Below, piece after piece: positions 8,013 to 16,884 of a DNA stretch of 64,000 nt. Position 1 is the first letter of the stretch. Every line of letters starts with the position of its first letter. Location of the stretch: NCBI RefSeq assembly GCF_008710745.1, contig NZ_VYSA01000004.1, forward strand, positions 186,001 through 250,000, written 5' to 3'. The DNA is from Microbacterium rhizomatis. GTDB lineage: Bacteria > Actinomycetota > Actinomycetes > Actinomycetales > Microbacteriaceae. The notes under the pieces were generated by a model that searched no databases, had not been told where the DNA came from, and saw only the letters and a program-made list of their open reading frames with translations. The position numbers and the translations under genes are program-made.

Positions 8013-9029
8013 ATGCCCATTCACACGGTTCTCGGCCCGATCGACCCGGCGCAACTCGGCCCCACGTCTATGCACGAGCATGTCCTGAGCGACATCCGGA
8101 TCTGGGCCAAACCACAACAGGAGACACCCCCGGACGGTATCGAGATGGGCCCGGAGCTGATGGCTTACCTGCGGTGGAACTTCCTTTCAATCCCGGAGAA
8201 TCTCGTTCTGGGCGACGCTGACGTCGCTGCGGAAGAGCTCGCACACGTCCGGTCGGCGGGCGGTTCAGCTGTCCTCGAGCTCACCCTCGATGGCATGGGC
8301 AGGCGGCTGGCCGAACTGCCCGAGGTGTCGCGACGGTCGGGTGTGCACATCATGGTCGGCGCAGGCTTCTACGTCGAGGACACGATGCCCGAGAAGATCC
8401 GCCGGGCGAGCGTAGATGAACTCACCGGCCTCTTCCTCGATCAGCTGACTAACGGGATCGATGGCACCGGGATCCGGCCCGCGCTACTCGGTGAGATCGG
8501 CACCAGCTGGCCCATCACCGACGCCGAGTGGCGGGTGCTCAGAGCCGCCGCGCGGGCAGGTGCGGAAACCGGCGCGACCGTATACACCCACCAGTCGTTC
8601 CGCGGCAAAGGAGGCACGGATGTCCTCAGCGTGCTCATCGAGGAGGGGATGCCGGTGGACCGTATCATCATCGGCCACCTCGACGAGCACTGGGACCGCG
8701 ACTATCACCGCGACGTCGCACAGAGCGGCGCCATCCTGGCGTACGACACGTGGGGGTCGGATTTCTACTACGGCTCACCCGCGTTGCGCAATCCCACCGA
8801 CGGCGAGCGACTGGACATGGTCGAGTGGCTGCTGTCGGAGGGGTACGGCTCGCAACTGGTCATCGCGCAGGACGTCTGGGCACAGGCGAACCTCCGCCGC
8901 AACGGCGGAAACGGCTACGACCACCTCTTCCGCCGCATCGGCCCCGCCATCGCTGAGATCGCAGGCGACCCTGCCATGCTCGATCAGATCCTCATCCACA
9001 CGCCCCGCCGCCTCCTGGACCGCCCATGA
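8013..9029 (+). CDS. Phosphotriesterase-family metal hydrolase (copy 2)
   Basis: 338 residues, paralogous to the preceding gene (shared GPI-x-PAQLG start) and closer to the degenerate copy at 23.4 kb. The full metal set is present: H21 and H23 (SMHEHV), E161 (LLGEIGTSW), H193 (VYTHQS), H222 (IIGHLDEH) and D287 (IAQDVW). As in copy 1, Glu occupies the bridging position. ATG 8013 has GAGAGACGA upstream. The stop overlaps the next start by four bases (ATGA), so it is coupled to the cysteine hydrolase. Two non-identical active copies side by side suggest two related substrates or intermediates (inference). Confidence 0.88.
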   Translation: MPIHTVLGPIDPAQLGPTSMHEHVLSDIRIWAKPQQETPPDGIEMGPELMAYLRWNFLSIPENLVLGDADVAAEELAHVRSAGGSAVLELTLDGMGRRLAELPEVSRRSGVHIMVGAGFYVEDTMPEKIRRASVDELTGLFLDQLTNGIDGTGIRPALLGEIGTSWPITDAEWRVLRAAARAGAETGATVYTHQSFRGKGGTDVLSVLIEEGMPVDRIIIGHLDEHWDRDYHRDVAQSGAILAYDTWGSDFYYGSPALRNPTDGERLDMVEWLLSEGYGSQLVIAQDVWAQANLRRNGGNGYDHLFRRIGPAIAEIAGDPAMLDQILIHTPRRLLDRP

Positions 9030-9661
9030 CCACCCCTGACCTCGCTCCCACCGCCACGCCGCACATCTTCGGCAATGCCGTCCTCATCGTGGTCGACATC
9101 CAGGGCGGCACGGACACCGTGCAGCTCGGCGACGGCGGCATCCCCCATATGGGGGGAGCAGTTGAACGCCGCCCGAAGGTTCGCCGCACCATCGACCTCG
9201 CCCGTCAAGCGGCCATCCCAATCGTGTGGATCCAAGAGGTGCACAAGCGTTCCCTCGTCGACATCGGCCGCGAACTCGACGGCGCGGAAGGACCTCACTG
9301 CATCGAAGGCGACGACGACACCGAAATCGCGGCGTGGCTCGATCCCCGACCCGAGGAATTCGTCATCCGTAAGCGACGCTACTCCGCGTTCTTCGGCACC
9401 GAGCTGGAGATCGTACTCAAAGCCTTTAAAGCAGAGACCCTCCTGCTCGTCGGTGGACTCACGGACGTATGCATCCACTACACAGCGGTCGACGCACATC
9501 AGCACGACTACCGGGTGCGTGTCCTCCGAGACTGTGTCGGCGGCTCGAGCCAAGCCGCACACGATGCCGCACTCACCGCCATCGAATACCTGCAACGCGA
9601 TGCTCTGGTGACCGCCGACGAGGTCGGAGAGTGGCTCGAGAACCGAATCGCGATCGCCTAG
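9026..9661 (+). CDS. Isochorismatase-like cysteine hydrolase (copy 1)
   Basis: 211 residues with the cysteine-hydrolase triad of the isochorismatase-like fold: D24 (IVVDIQGG), K116 (IRKRRYSAFFGTEL) and C149 (GLTDVCIHYTAVDAH). This superfamily hydrolyses amides and ureides (biuretase, N-carbamoylsarcosine amidase, ureidoacrylate hydrolase RutB). It is the last gene of the operon starting at the oxygenase and overlaps the phosphotriesterase-like gene by four bases and the convergent alpha/beta hydrolase by four bases. Paralogues at 34.1 and 34.8 kb share the GRELD, AFFGTEL and YTAVDAH segments. An amidase acting on a nitrogenous intermediate is the best guess. Confidence 0.87.
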   Translation: MTTPDLAPTATPHIFGNAVLIVVDIQGGTDTVQLGDGGIPHMGGAVERRPKVRRTIDLARQAAIPIVWIQEVHKRSLVDIGRELDGAEGPHCIEGDDDTEIAAWLDPRPEEFVIRKRRYSAFFGTELEIVLKAFKAETLLLVGGLTDVCIHYTAVDAHQHDYRVRVLRDCVGGSSQAAHDAALTAIEYLQRDALVTADEVGEWLENRIAIA

Positions 9662-10368
9662 GGGCGGTCCGCGCCGCTCTGAAAGGCCAAGTCGATGATC
9701 GCATCGGCCGTACGGCCAGGCATCGAGAGGAACGGCGAATGATCCGAAGGAAGCGAACGACTGATCCGCGTCCGCGCCGCCATCCTCTCCTGCAAGGAGA
9801 GAGGGATTGCCCGGTCGTGCAGGCAGAGGATGTACGACGACTCCACGCTCCTCCAAGACGGCTCATTGTTCAGTCGTTCGTTAAACGCACGCACCGCCTG
9901 CGGCCGGAGGGCGGCAACGGCAGCGTCCGAAATGCTCGCCTCGCACAGGCCGTAGAACAGGTCTCGGGGGTCAACGGCCTGGATCCAGTCTTCATCGGCC
10001 GACATCTCCCAGGCACCGTCCTCCGGAACATCCGCGCTGAGGGACGCAAGGGAATCGCCCACATCAGGTACCAGGGCCGTGAGGTAGATGACGTGTCCCA
10101 CGGACGTACCCGAGCGGACAGCCGAGGTGGTAGGCATCCCACCGTACGAGTGGCAGACCACCACGCGTGGCCGGTAATAGGCGACGGCATGACGAATTGC
10201 ACGCGCATCATCCTCCATCCCGAACAACCCTCCAGAGGACGGAAGATCGACCGCCGCGGCGACGACGCCGCGCCGACCCAACTCCACGCGCAGCGCGTCC
10301 CACGACGATGCGTCGTGGGACGCACCGTGCACCAGCAGAACATCGCTTAACGCCCTCGTAACATCCAT
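9658..10368 (-). CDS. Alpha/beta-hydrolase
   Basis: 236 residues. The probable triad is S74 in VCHSYGG (Cys replaces the usual first Gly of GxSxG), D185 in LCLHDRAIP and H210 in PSDHSPFL, with the oxyanion-hole segment VHGASHDASSW at 13-23. The pattern resembles methylesterase/hydroxynitrile lyase-type hydrolases. ATG 10368 is preceded by AAAGGA, which overlaps the GGATCC operator. The gene is divergent from the ABC binding protein at 10463 and shares that operator pair, so both arms probably respond to the same regulator. It converges with the oxygenase operon. Substrate unknown. Confidence 0.85.
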   Translation of the reverse strand: MDVTRALSDVLLVHGASHDASSWDALRVELGRRGVVAAAVDLPSSGGLFGMEDDARAIRHAVAYYRPRVVVCHSYGGMPTTSAVRSGTSVGHVIYLTALVPDVGDSLASLSADVPEDGAWEMSADEDWIQAVDPRDLFYGLCEASISDAAVAALRPQAVRAFNERLNNEPSWRSVESSYILCLHDRAIPLSLQERMAARTRISRSLPSDHSPFLSMPGRTADAIIDLAFQSGADRP

Positions 10369-10372
10369 ATGA

Positions 10373-10404
10373 TTGGATCCTTTCCAATTAGTATTGGACA
10401 CAAT
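10373..10404. promoter_or_regulatory. Paired operator in hydrolase/ABC-transporter divergent promoter
   Basis: TTGGATCCTT (10373-10382) and TTGGACACAAT (10394-10404) have cores 21 bp apart. A second palindrome, TCCAAT-TAGT-ATTGGA, spans 10383-10398 between them. The site lies just upstream of the hydrolase start on the minus strand and 58 bp before the binding-protein start on the plus strand. Confidence 0.6.
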
Positions 10405-10462
10405 AGCCTGATTGGGCCCGAAGTCGGTCACCGAAGACTTTTGACACCGAGGAGAAACACAC

Positions 10463-12127
10463 ATGCGCATCACCCGATACCCGCGCACCACCATCACTGC
10501 GGCCGCCATCATGGCAGGCGCTCTCTCGCTCGCTCTCGCGGGCTGTACGTCGTCCAACGAACCTTCCCCTGCGCCTTCGCTTCCCGCCGAGACGATCATC
10601 CAGACTCCGGCTGCGTCCGGAGAAGTTGAAAGCATCGTGTGGGCGCTGAGCGCTGGCGAGCCACTCACCCTCGACCCGCAGAGCTCGGCAGACTATTCGC
10701 CTAAGACCGTCGTGTCCAATCTCTGTGAGTCACTGATGCTGATCAACGCTGACGGAGAAGTCGTCCCTAACCTGGCTACGTCGCTCACCACGCCGGACCC
10801 GCTCAGCCTTGTCGTCAGCCTCCGTGACGACGCGGTCTTCTGGGATGGCAGCCCCCTCACCGTGGACGACGTGGTGTACTCGCTTGATCGCCTCATCGGC
10901 CCTGAGTCCGTGTCGGCGTATGCCGCCGACTTCCTGTCCGTTGCCTCTGTCGCAGCCACAGGTCAGAACGAGGTGACGCTCAGTTTGTCGGTGCCCGACC
11001 CGCTCCTCCCCGCGAAGCTGGCCTCAACGGGTGCAGCGATCAGTCAGGCCGCCTTCGTCGAGCAGGCCGGCGCGTCATATGGTTCGCCGAATGTGGGGCT
11101 CATGTGCTCTGGACCGTACAAGTTCACGTCATGGACTCCCGGCAGCAACATCGTCATCGAGCGCTCTGGCACGTGGTGGAATTCCGGAGTGCAGCCGAAG
11201 GTGCAGTCGATCAGGTTCGATTTCGTCGGCGACAACGACACCTTGAGCACTGCTCTGTTGGCCGGCGAAATCGACGGTGCCTACGACGTGCCCACCGGGT
11301 CCATCCCGTCGCTCGCCGGGTCTAACCGAGGCACGCTCTACCGCGGGGAGAGCACGATCAGCGTTCTGCTGGGACCGACTTCACCCGAGGGACCGGGCGC
11401 AGATCCCGCATTCCGCGCCGCCCTCAATCTCGCGATCGACAAGCAGGCGATCTCGTCGCTGGCTGCCGGCGGTGCGGGATCACCGATGGCATCGATGATC
11501 TCGCCCTTCGTGTGGTCGGGCAGTCCGGCGGAGGATGTTTATGACGCGGGGCTGGCGAAGTTAGCTTCGGGGCAGGATCTGGAGGCGGCCAAGGCGTTCC
11601 TCGAGAAAATGAAGACTCCGCTGGATGGACCCGTCCGCGTCGCGATCATTGCAGGCAATCAACTGATGGAACGTGCGATGACGCTCGTGCAGGCAGATGC
11701 CGCCAAGATCGGTGTCGACATTGACATCGAGCAGCTCCAGCCGCTCGTCTACACGTCGATCTATACCGACCCTGCGGTGCGCGAGGACTACGATCTCTTC
11801 GCCAGCTCCGGAGCGTTCGTCGAGGTTCCCAGCCCGGTCTACTGGGCGTCGCTGTTCGTGTCCGATTGGAGCCCGTTCAACTATGCGGGCTACAACGACC
11901 CGGCAGTCACGGAGCTCATGAACGCAGCCGCTCTCGAGCCGGACCCGATCGCCCAGGCTGAGATGTATGTCAAGGCGCAGGAGATCTTCGCGGTGAACGG
12001 ACCCATCATCGGGTTGACCACCCTGGACGAGCTGCTTTTCATGAACAATCGCATCTCTGGCGCGCCGGCATCGTCCTACTATCTCAACCTGCCGTGGGCG
12101 GCCTACCTCGGCGGAACCGAGTCCTGA
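10463..12127 (+). CDS. ABC transporter substrate-binding lipoprotein, family 5 (Dpp/Opp type)
   Basis: 554 residues. Signal peptide with lipobox ALAGC (lipidated C28), then a family-5 binding protein: LDPQSSADYSPKTVVSNLCESL, a VVSLRDDAVFWDGSPLTVDDV-like motif typical of DppA/OppA, and a GPYKF motif. It is extracytoplasmic and membrane-anchored, delivering a solute to the permeases downstream. ATG 10463 follows GAGGAGA. It heads a five-gene operon to 15601. Family-5 proteins bind peptides, glycosides, opines or other oligomers; the catabolic neighbours suggest a non-peptide ligand here (inference). Confidence 0.92.
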   Translation: MRITRYPRTTITAAAIMAGALSLALAGCTSSNEPSPAPSLPAETIIQTPAASGEVESIVWALSAGEPLTLDPQSSADYSPKTVVSNLCESLMLINADGEVVPNLATSLTTPDPLSLVVSLRDDAVFWDGSPLTVDDVVYSLDRLIGPESVSAYAADFLSVASVAATGQNEVTLSLSVPDPLLPAKLASTGAAISQAAFVEQAGASYGSPNVGLMCSGPYKFTSWTPGSNIVIERSGTWWNSGVQPKVQSIRFDFVGDNDTLSTALLAGEIDGAYDVPTGSIPSLAGSNRGTLYRGESTISVLLGPTSPEGPGADPAFRAALNLAIDKQAISSLAAGGAGSPMASMISPFVWSGSPAEDVYDAGLAKLASGQDLEAAKAFLEKMKTPLDGPVRVAIIAGNQLMERAMTLVQADAAKIGVDIDIEQLQPLVYTSIYTDPAVREDYDLFASSGAFVEVPSPVYWASLFVSDWSPFNYAGYNDPAVTELMNAAALEPDPIAQAEMYVKAQEIFAVNGPIIGLTTLDELLFMNNRISGAPASSYYLNLPWAAYLGGTES

Positions 12128-12131
12128 CCCG

Positions 12132-13079
12132 ATGTGGGTGAGCTTCCTCCTCCGGAGAGGGGCTGCGCTGGTGGCGACGATCATCGTCGCCAGCGCGGTC
12201 GTCTTCCTGGCCGTGTCGCTGACGCCGGGAGACCCCGCGGTGCTGCTCTCCGGAACAACGAGGCCCAGCGCCGAACAACTTTCTGCCGTGCGCGCCGAGT
12301 ACCATCTCGATGAACCGATCTGGGTCCGCTACGGACTGTGGTTGCAGGGGATCCTGGGCGGCGACATTGGCCGCTCGTTTGTCTACAACATCTCCGTCGG
12401 CGACCTGGTCGGGCCTCGTCTGGAGACCAGTCTCCTCCTCGTTCTTTACGCCGCCATCCTGATCATCGTCGTGGGAGTCGGCACCGGGATTTGGGGGGCG
12501 TTGCGTCCGCGCGCCGGGCGCTCGATCGTCGTGGGGTCCGCGATCGCCATGGGCGCGCCAACATTCGTCATGGCCACGCTTCTGTCCTGGGTATTCGCCA
12601 CCCAACTCGGATGGTTTCCCGTCTATGGAGCCGGGAGCGGGTTCTCCGACATGCTGTGGCACCTCACGCTCCCTGCCGTGTCGTTGAGTCTCGCCTACAT
12701 CGCGTACGTGTCCCGGATTACTCGCACCGCCGTGGTGGGGGAGATGGATGCTGAGCATGTGCAGACGGCGGTGGTGAGGGGCATTCCCTCCCGTCTGATC
12801 GTTCAGCGCCACGTGCTGCGTAACGCTGCGGCACCGATCACGACCGTGACCGGTATCACCATCGCAGGGCTCCTCGCTGCGGCTGTCGTGGTTGAGCAGG
12901 CGTTCGGGCTGGACGGGATCGGGTCGCTTCTGGTCGCGAGTGCCGCGGCAAAAGACATTCCGGTAGTTCAGGCGATCGTGCTGGGGATCGTGATCTTGTT
13001 CGCGCTGATGACGACGGCAGTCGACATCCTGAACGCGTCGCTTGACCCTCGTCTACGCACGGTCGGAGCGCGGCGATGA
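12132..13079 (+). CDS. ABC transporter permease, DppB/OppB type
   Basis: 315 residues with the DppB layout: N-terminal membrane helix (FLLRRGAALVATIIVASAVV), an extracytoplasmic domain with LTPGDPA and AEYHLDEPIWVRYG, then five further helices. The ATPase-contact (EAA) loop is in AEHVQTAVVRGIPSRLIVQRH. It forms a heterodimer channel with the next gene. The start is four bases after the binding-protein stop, and the 3' end overlaps the next gene by four bases. Confidence 0.92.
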   Translation: MWVSFLLRRGAALVATIIVASAVVFLAVSLTPGDPAVLLSGTTRPSAEQLSAVRAEYHLDEPIWVRYGLWLQGILGGDIGRSFVYNISVGDLVGPRLETSLLLVLYAAILIIVVGVGTGIWGALRPRAGRSIVVGSAIAMGAPTFVMATLLSWVFATQLGWFPVYGAGSGFSDMLWHLTLPAVSLSLAYIAYVSRITRTAVVGEMDAEHVQTAVVRGIPSRLIVQRHVLRNAAAPITTVTGITIAGLLAAAVVVEQAFGLDGIGSLLVASAAAKDIPVVQAIVLGIVILFALMTTAVDILNASLDPRLRTVGARR

Positions 13080-13951
13080 CTGTCACGTCACCGGAGCCGC
13101 TAGCGTCCACGCATCGCCGGTTCCATCTGGTCGGGAAGCTGGCGTCCTTCGGAGTCATCAACACGATTGCGGCGGCGATCTGCGTCGTGCTCGTTGTGTG
13201 CACGGTGATGGCGCCGATTTTGGCCCCGTACGATCCCGCCGCGGTCGATGTGCTTCGTCCGTTGAGCCCTCCTTCTACAGACCACCTCCTCGGCTCGGAT
13301 GAGACAGGCCGCGACATCTTGAGTCGATTGCTCTACGGCGGCCGTACCACGCTGGGCGGAGCCGCCATCATCGTTGCGATCACCGCCCTGATCGGCACCA
13401 CCGTCGCGATTGTCGCGGCGTGGGTCGGCGGATCCTTCGACGCTCTAGTTATGCGTGCAACGGATGTCGTGTTCGCCTTCCCCGGTCTGCTCGTCGCGAT
13501 CTTGCTGGTGTCGATCATTGGACCTGGTCTCGTCGGACCCATCGTGGCGCTGACGTTCGCCTACACGCCAACCGTGATCCGTGTCGTGCGCTCCGTTGCC
13601 CTCCGCGAAGTCTCAATGCCCTACATCGAGGCACTCCGCATCCAAGGGATGACCGGATGGGCAGTCTGCCTTCGCCACGTTCTGCCGCACGTCATGCCCG
13701 TCGTGTTCGTTCAGATCGCCGTCGGATTCGCCTACGCGATGGTCGACCTCTCTGCCATTTCGTTCCTGGGGTTGGGGCTGCAACCACCGGCCTCCGACTG
13801 GGGGCTCATGATCGCGCAAGGTAAGGCCGCAATGCTCAATGGCCATCCCGAACAGGCGATTGCAGCCTCTCTGACGATGCTCCTGGCCGTTGTCGCATTC
13901 ACCCTCGTGGGCGAGCGCATCGCACAGCTGCTTGAAGGAAGAAGATCATGA
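13076..13951 (+). CDS. ABC transporter permease, DppC/OppC type
   Basis: 291 residues. The N-terminal helix is followed by the DppC signature LLGSDETGRDILSRLLYGGRTTL (two adjoining motifs, near residues 71-93), then five more helices. The EAA loop lies in PYIEALRIQGMTGWAV and the C-terminal motif is SFLGLGLQPP. It pairs with the DppB-type permease. ATG 13076 overlaps the previous stop by four bases, and its own stop overlaps the ATPase start, so the transporter genes are translationally coupled. Confidence 0.92.
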   Translation: MTVTSPEPLASTHRRFHLVGKLASFGVINTIAAAICVVLVVCTVMAPILAPYDPAAVDVLRPLSPPSTDHLLGSDETGRDILSRLLYGGRTTLGGAAIIVAITALIGTTVAIVAAWVGGSFDALVMRATDVVFAFPGLLVAILLVSIIGPGLVGPIVALTFAYTPTVIRVVRSVALREVSMPYIEALRIQGMTGWAVCLRHVLPHVMPVVFVQIAVGFAYAMVDLSAISFLGLGLQPPASDWGLMIAQGKAAMLNGHPEQAIAASLTMLLAVVAFTLVGERIAQLLEGRRS

Positions 13952-14760
13952 CGCCGGCGCTGCAGATCAGCGGCCTGCGGGTCGATATCGGTGGCCAGAC
14001 AATCCTGGGAGGCATAGATCTGGTCGTCGCTCCCGGTGAGGCCGTCGCGCTGGTGGGGGAGTCCGGATCGGGCAAATCCATGACTCTGCGCGCGATCGCC
14101 GGTCTGCTCCCGTCCTCAGGGCGTGCAACGGGAAGCATTCGACTGGACGGGGCTGAGTTGAACGAGCTGTCCGTCCGAGCACGCCGCCGAGCCGTGTCCG
14201 AAGCCGTCGGGATGGTGTTCCAAGACCCTCGCGAGGCGATCAATCCGGTTCGAACGATCGGCGATTTTCTTACGGAAGCATTGATTCTTGCTCGTGGGGT
14301 GTCTCAGAAGGATGCGGGCGTCCGCGCACGGGGGGTGCTCCGGGATGTCGGCATCGCAGATGCGGCGACGCGGATGGAACAGTACCCGCATCAACTATCC
14401 GGCGGTCTTCTTCAGCGCGTGATGATCGCCTCCGTGCTGCTGGCGGAGCCGAAGATTGTCCTCGCAGATGAGCCGACGACTGCGTTGGATGTCATTACGC
14501 AGGAAGAAGTGGTCGCCATTCTCGACGCTCGCCGCCGGGAACACGGCATGGCGATGGTGTTCGTGTCCCACGATCTCGATCTCGCCGCCGCCATCACAGA
14601 CCGCACGGCCGTGATGCGTGCCGGCGAACTCGTGGAGGAGGGTGCATCAGCGACCCTGCACAAGCAGGCACAGCATCCATACACCCGGGCGCTGCTGGCG
14701 GCCCGTCCCGTACTTGCTCCTCCAAGCGATCCAACGCAGGAGATCCGCGATGTCTGCTGA
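13948..14760 (+). CDS. ABC transporter ATP-binding protein, DppD/OppD type
   Basis: 270 residues. Walker A is GESGSGKS, the Q-loop is FQDPREA, the signature is LSGGLLQRV (LSGGM or LSGGQ is usual, so Leu here is slightly atypical), and Walker B is [12 protein letters not shown] followed by the H-loop SHDLDL. It is shorter than classic OppD because the C-terminal oligopeptide domain is minimal (HPYTRALLAARP). It energises the importer as a heterodimer with the following ATPase, which it overlaps by 11 bases. Confidence 0.9.
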   Translation: MTPALQISGLRVDIGGQTILGGIDLVVAPGEAVALVGESGSGKSMTLRAIAGLLPSSGRATGSIRLDGAELNELSVRARRRAVSEAVGMVFQDPREAINPVRTIGDFLTEALILARGVSQKDAGVRARGVLRDVGIADAATRMEQYPHQLSGGLLQRVMIASVLLAEPKIVLADEPTTALDVITQEEVVAILDARRREHGMAMVFVSHDLDLAAAITDRTAVMRAGELVEEGASATLHKQAQHPYTRALLAARPVLAPPSDPTQEIRDVC

Positions 14761-15601
14761 CAGCCCGATCCTGCGTCTGCGGGGACTGGGGAAGGACTAC
14801 CGCGGCGCGGGACGCGACGTACGCGTGGCGGTGGAAGGCGTCGATCTCGACATGTACCCAGGCGAATCGGTGGCCATCGTCGGCGAATCCGGTTCGGGGA
14901 AGTCGACCACCGCGCGCATGATCGTCGGGTTGGAAACACCGTCGCGCGGCACGCTAGAGATCGACGGTCGCGCGATACCTTCCCGACGATTGGGATACCG
15001 CGAGCGGTCATGGCGTAGTACCCAGGTGCAAATGGTGTTCCAGGATCCCCAGCAGTCGCTCGATCGGCGCCAGAGCATCGGTGGATGCCTGGAAGAGGTC
15101 CTGGCCTTGAGGGGACAGGCTCGCGGCGAGCAACGGGCAGGACGTGTCCGGGAACTGCTCGGCCATGTCGGTCTGGACGAGCGGCATGCCAGTGCGCTTC
15201 CTCGGGAATTGTCGGGTGGACAGCGTCAACGTGTCGCCATTGCGCGTGCCCTGGCAGCAAACCCCCGGGTCCTCGTGCTGGACGAGGCGGTATCTGCACT
15301 GGATGTCACCGTGCAGGCGCAGATTCTCTCGCTGTTGCGTCGCATCCGCGCCCAGGACGGGGTCTCGCTGGTGTTCATCTCGCATGACCTGGCAGTCGTC
15401 GGCGACATCAGCGAGCGAGTGCTGGTGATGCGGCACGGTCGCGTGGTGGAAGAAGGACCAACCGCGAGGGTGCTCTACTCACCGTCTCACGACTACACGC
15501 GGTTGCTTTTGGCGTCCGTACCCCGTCCCGGATGGACGCCTCGGCGTGCCCACGATCGGGGGGACGACCCGAAACGGGCGCCGTCGTCGCCACCACTGTG
15601 A
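14750..15601 (+). CDS. ABC transporter ATP-binding protein, DppF/OppF type
   Basis: 283 residues. Walker A is GESGSGKS, the signature [12 protein letters not shown], Walker [13 protein letters not shown] (A-V in place of P-T/P-S), and the H-loop SHDLAV. The start ATG 14750 has GCAGGAGA upstream; a longer frame extends into the DppD gene but does not look coding. The protein ends with a Pro/Arg-rich 25-residue tail beyond the SPSHDYTRLLLASVP domain end. It is the last gene of the importer operon, and a hairpin follows at 15649. Confidence 0.9.
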   Translation: MSADSPILRLRGLGKDYRGAGRDVRVAVEGVDLDMYPGESVAIVGESGSGKSTTARMIVGLETPSRGTLEIDGRAIPSRRLGYRERSWRSTQVQMVFQDPQQSLDRRQSIGGCLEEVLALRGQARGEQRAGRVRELLGHVGLDERHASALPRELSGGQRQRVAIARALAANPRVLVLDEAVSALDVTVQAQILSLLRRIRAQDGVSLVFISHDLAVVGDISERVLVMRHGRVVEEGPTARVLYSPSHDYTRLLLASVPRPGWTPRRAHDRGDDPKRAPSSPPL

Positions 15602-15648
15602 ATGAACCGAGAACCCCATCGAGGCCCGACTCGGCAAAACCGATTTCA

Positions 15649-15667
15649 GTCCCGTCACCGACGGGAC
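15649..15667 (+). terminator. Hairpin after the Dpp-type operon
   Basis: Perfect 8-bp inverted repeat GTCCCGTC/GACGGGAC with a 3-base loop, 48 bp after the last ATPase gene. There is no T-run, so it is only a candidate terminator, as is common in high-GC actinobacteria. Confidence 0.4.
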
Positions 15668-15929
15668 ACCGGATCTCAGGTTCTGCCAGTCGTGTCGACT
15701 TTGTACAGGGTTGCCGTCTCGATTCGTGGGCGTCCTCATACGCTCAATCACGCGTTCGCATCGCCCTGCCATCGTGGAGGCTCCGTCACATCTGTGCACT
15801 GCAGTGCGACGTGCGCTGTGGTCAGGCGGTGCCCGTCGGGGCTCGGTGATGCCCGGATGGGGGAAGCGGCGATCGGCAATGTGCGGAGCGGCTCACATGT
15901 AACCACTGGGAAACCTGACCGCAATGTGA

Positions 15930-15960
15930 GAGGATCCATCAACGCATACATTGGATCCCA
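15930..15960. promoter_or_regulatory. Paired GGATCC operator before the Pot-type transporter
   Basis: GAGGATCCATC and TTGGATCCCA have GGATCC cores at 15932 and 15953, 21 bp apart, matching the spacing at the other four sites of the proposed GntR regulon. Confidence 0.6.
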
Positions 15961-16014
15961 AACCGCGGCCCGAGTGAACACCTCGACCGCCACATTGATC
16001 TTGGAGCATGTTGG

Positions 16015-16884
16015 GTGAGCACAGTCACTGCGGTAACAGCGCACAGCGCGAGCACTGTGCGCCCTCTCGGCGTCAGCAGAGTCGAGTCGAGGTGGCTCAT
16101 GTGGCCGCCATTCGTCTTTTTCGGGATTGCGCTGGGTATTCCTCTCGTTGCTCTCGTTGCCCAGTCGTTGGAGGGCGGGGGAGCGGCGTACTTTCAGATA
16201 TGGAGTGTGCCGGCCTTCGTGACATCGCTGGGACGCACGGTCCTACTGGCGCTGATCGTGATGGTCCTCACGGCCATCCTCGGTACCGCGTACGCGCTAG
16301 CCATGGTGGCGTCGCCGACATGGTTGCGCGTCGGACTGCTCGCGGCGCTGGTGCTTTCGCTGTGGACCTCCGTCATGGTGCGCTCGTTCGGATGGATGTT
16401 GCTGGAGCTGCCCCGAGGCGCGATCTTCTGGCTCCTCAATCTCCTCGGCCTTCGCGACGAGCCGATCGAGCTCTACCAGACCGCAGTGGGGATGTATCCG
16501 GCCATGCTCGCGGTAATGCTGCCCTTCGCAGTGTTGCCGGTCATGTCAGCGCTGCAGTCGCTCGATCGTGAGCAGCTGAGCGCTGCGAGAATCTTCGGCG
16601 CCGGACCATGGCTGAGTTTCCGGACTGTGGTGTGGCCGCAAATCCTTCCGTCGGTGATCAGTGGAGCCGTGCTCGTCTTCGTGATGTCCCTGGGCTTCTA
16701 TGTCACGCCCCTGCTCCTTGGCGGTCCAGCGAACCTGACCGTGTCTGGCGTGATCAACGCGCAGATGAACCAGGCGAATCGCCCCGACCTGGGTGCGGCC
16801 ATGAGCATTCTGCTTGTTGGAGGGACGATGCTGATCTACCTCGTTGCCGACCGATTGTTCAAAGTCAGCGAAAAGTGGGGATGA
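16015..16884 (+). CDS. ABC transporter permease, PotB type
   Basis: 289 residues and six predicted helices. The region VALVAQSLEGGGAAYF and the EAA loop DREQLSAARIFGAGPWLSFRTV (two adjoining motifs) are those of polyamine/iron-type PotB permeases. GTG 16015 was chosen because GGAG lies eight bases upstream. The stop overlaps the next gene by four bases. With the PotC, PotA and PotD homologues it forms a complete importer for a small amine-like or other small polar solute (family knowledge; the actual ligand is unknown). Confidence 0.9.
   Translation: MSTVTAVTAHSASTVRPLGVSRVESRWLMWPPFVFFGIALGIPLVALVAQSLEGGGAAYFQIWSVPAFVTSLGRTVLLALIVMVLTAILGTAYALAMVASPTWLRVGLLAALVLSLWTSVMVRSFGWMLLELPRGAIFWLLNLLGLRDEPIELYQTAVGMYPAMLAVMLPFAVLPVMSALQSLDREQLSAARIFGAGPWLSFRTVVWPQILPSVISGAVLVFVMSLGFYVTPLLLGGPANLTVSGVINAQMNQANRPDLGAAMSILLVGGTMLIYLVADRLFKVSEKWG

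Larger units (their letters stand above)
15602..16014. other. 413-bp intergenic region between the two ABC operons
   Basis: No convincing gene. It holds a hairpin near its start (15649-15667) and a paired GGATCC operator at 15930-15960, 55-85 bp before the PotB-type gene. Open frames here lack ribosome binding sites and resemble nothing. Confidence 0.5.

Noticed and set aside
15602..16018. 138-codon plus-strand frame between the ABC operons
   Set aside because: No ribosome binding site or familiar motif; it overlaps the operator pair.
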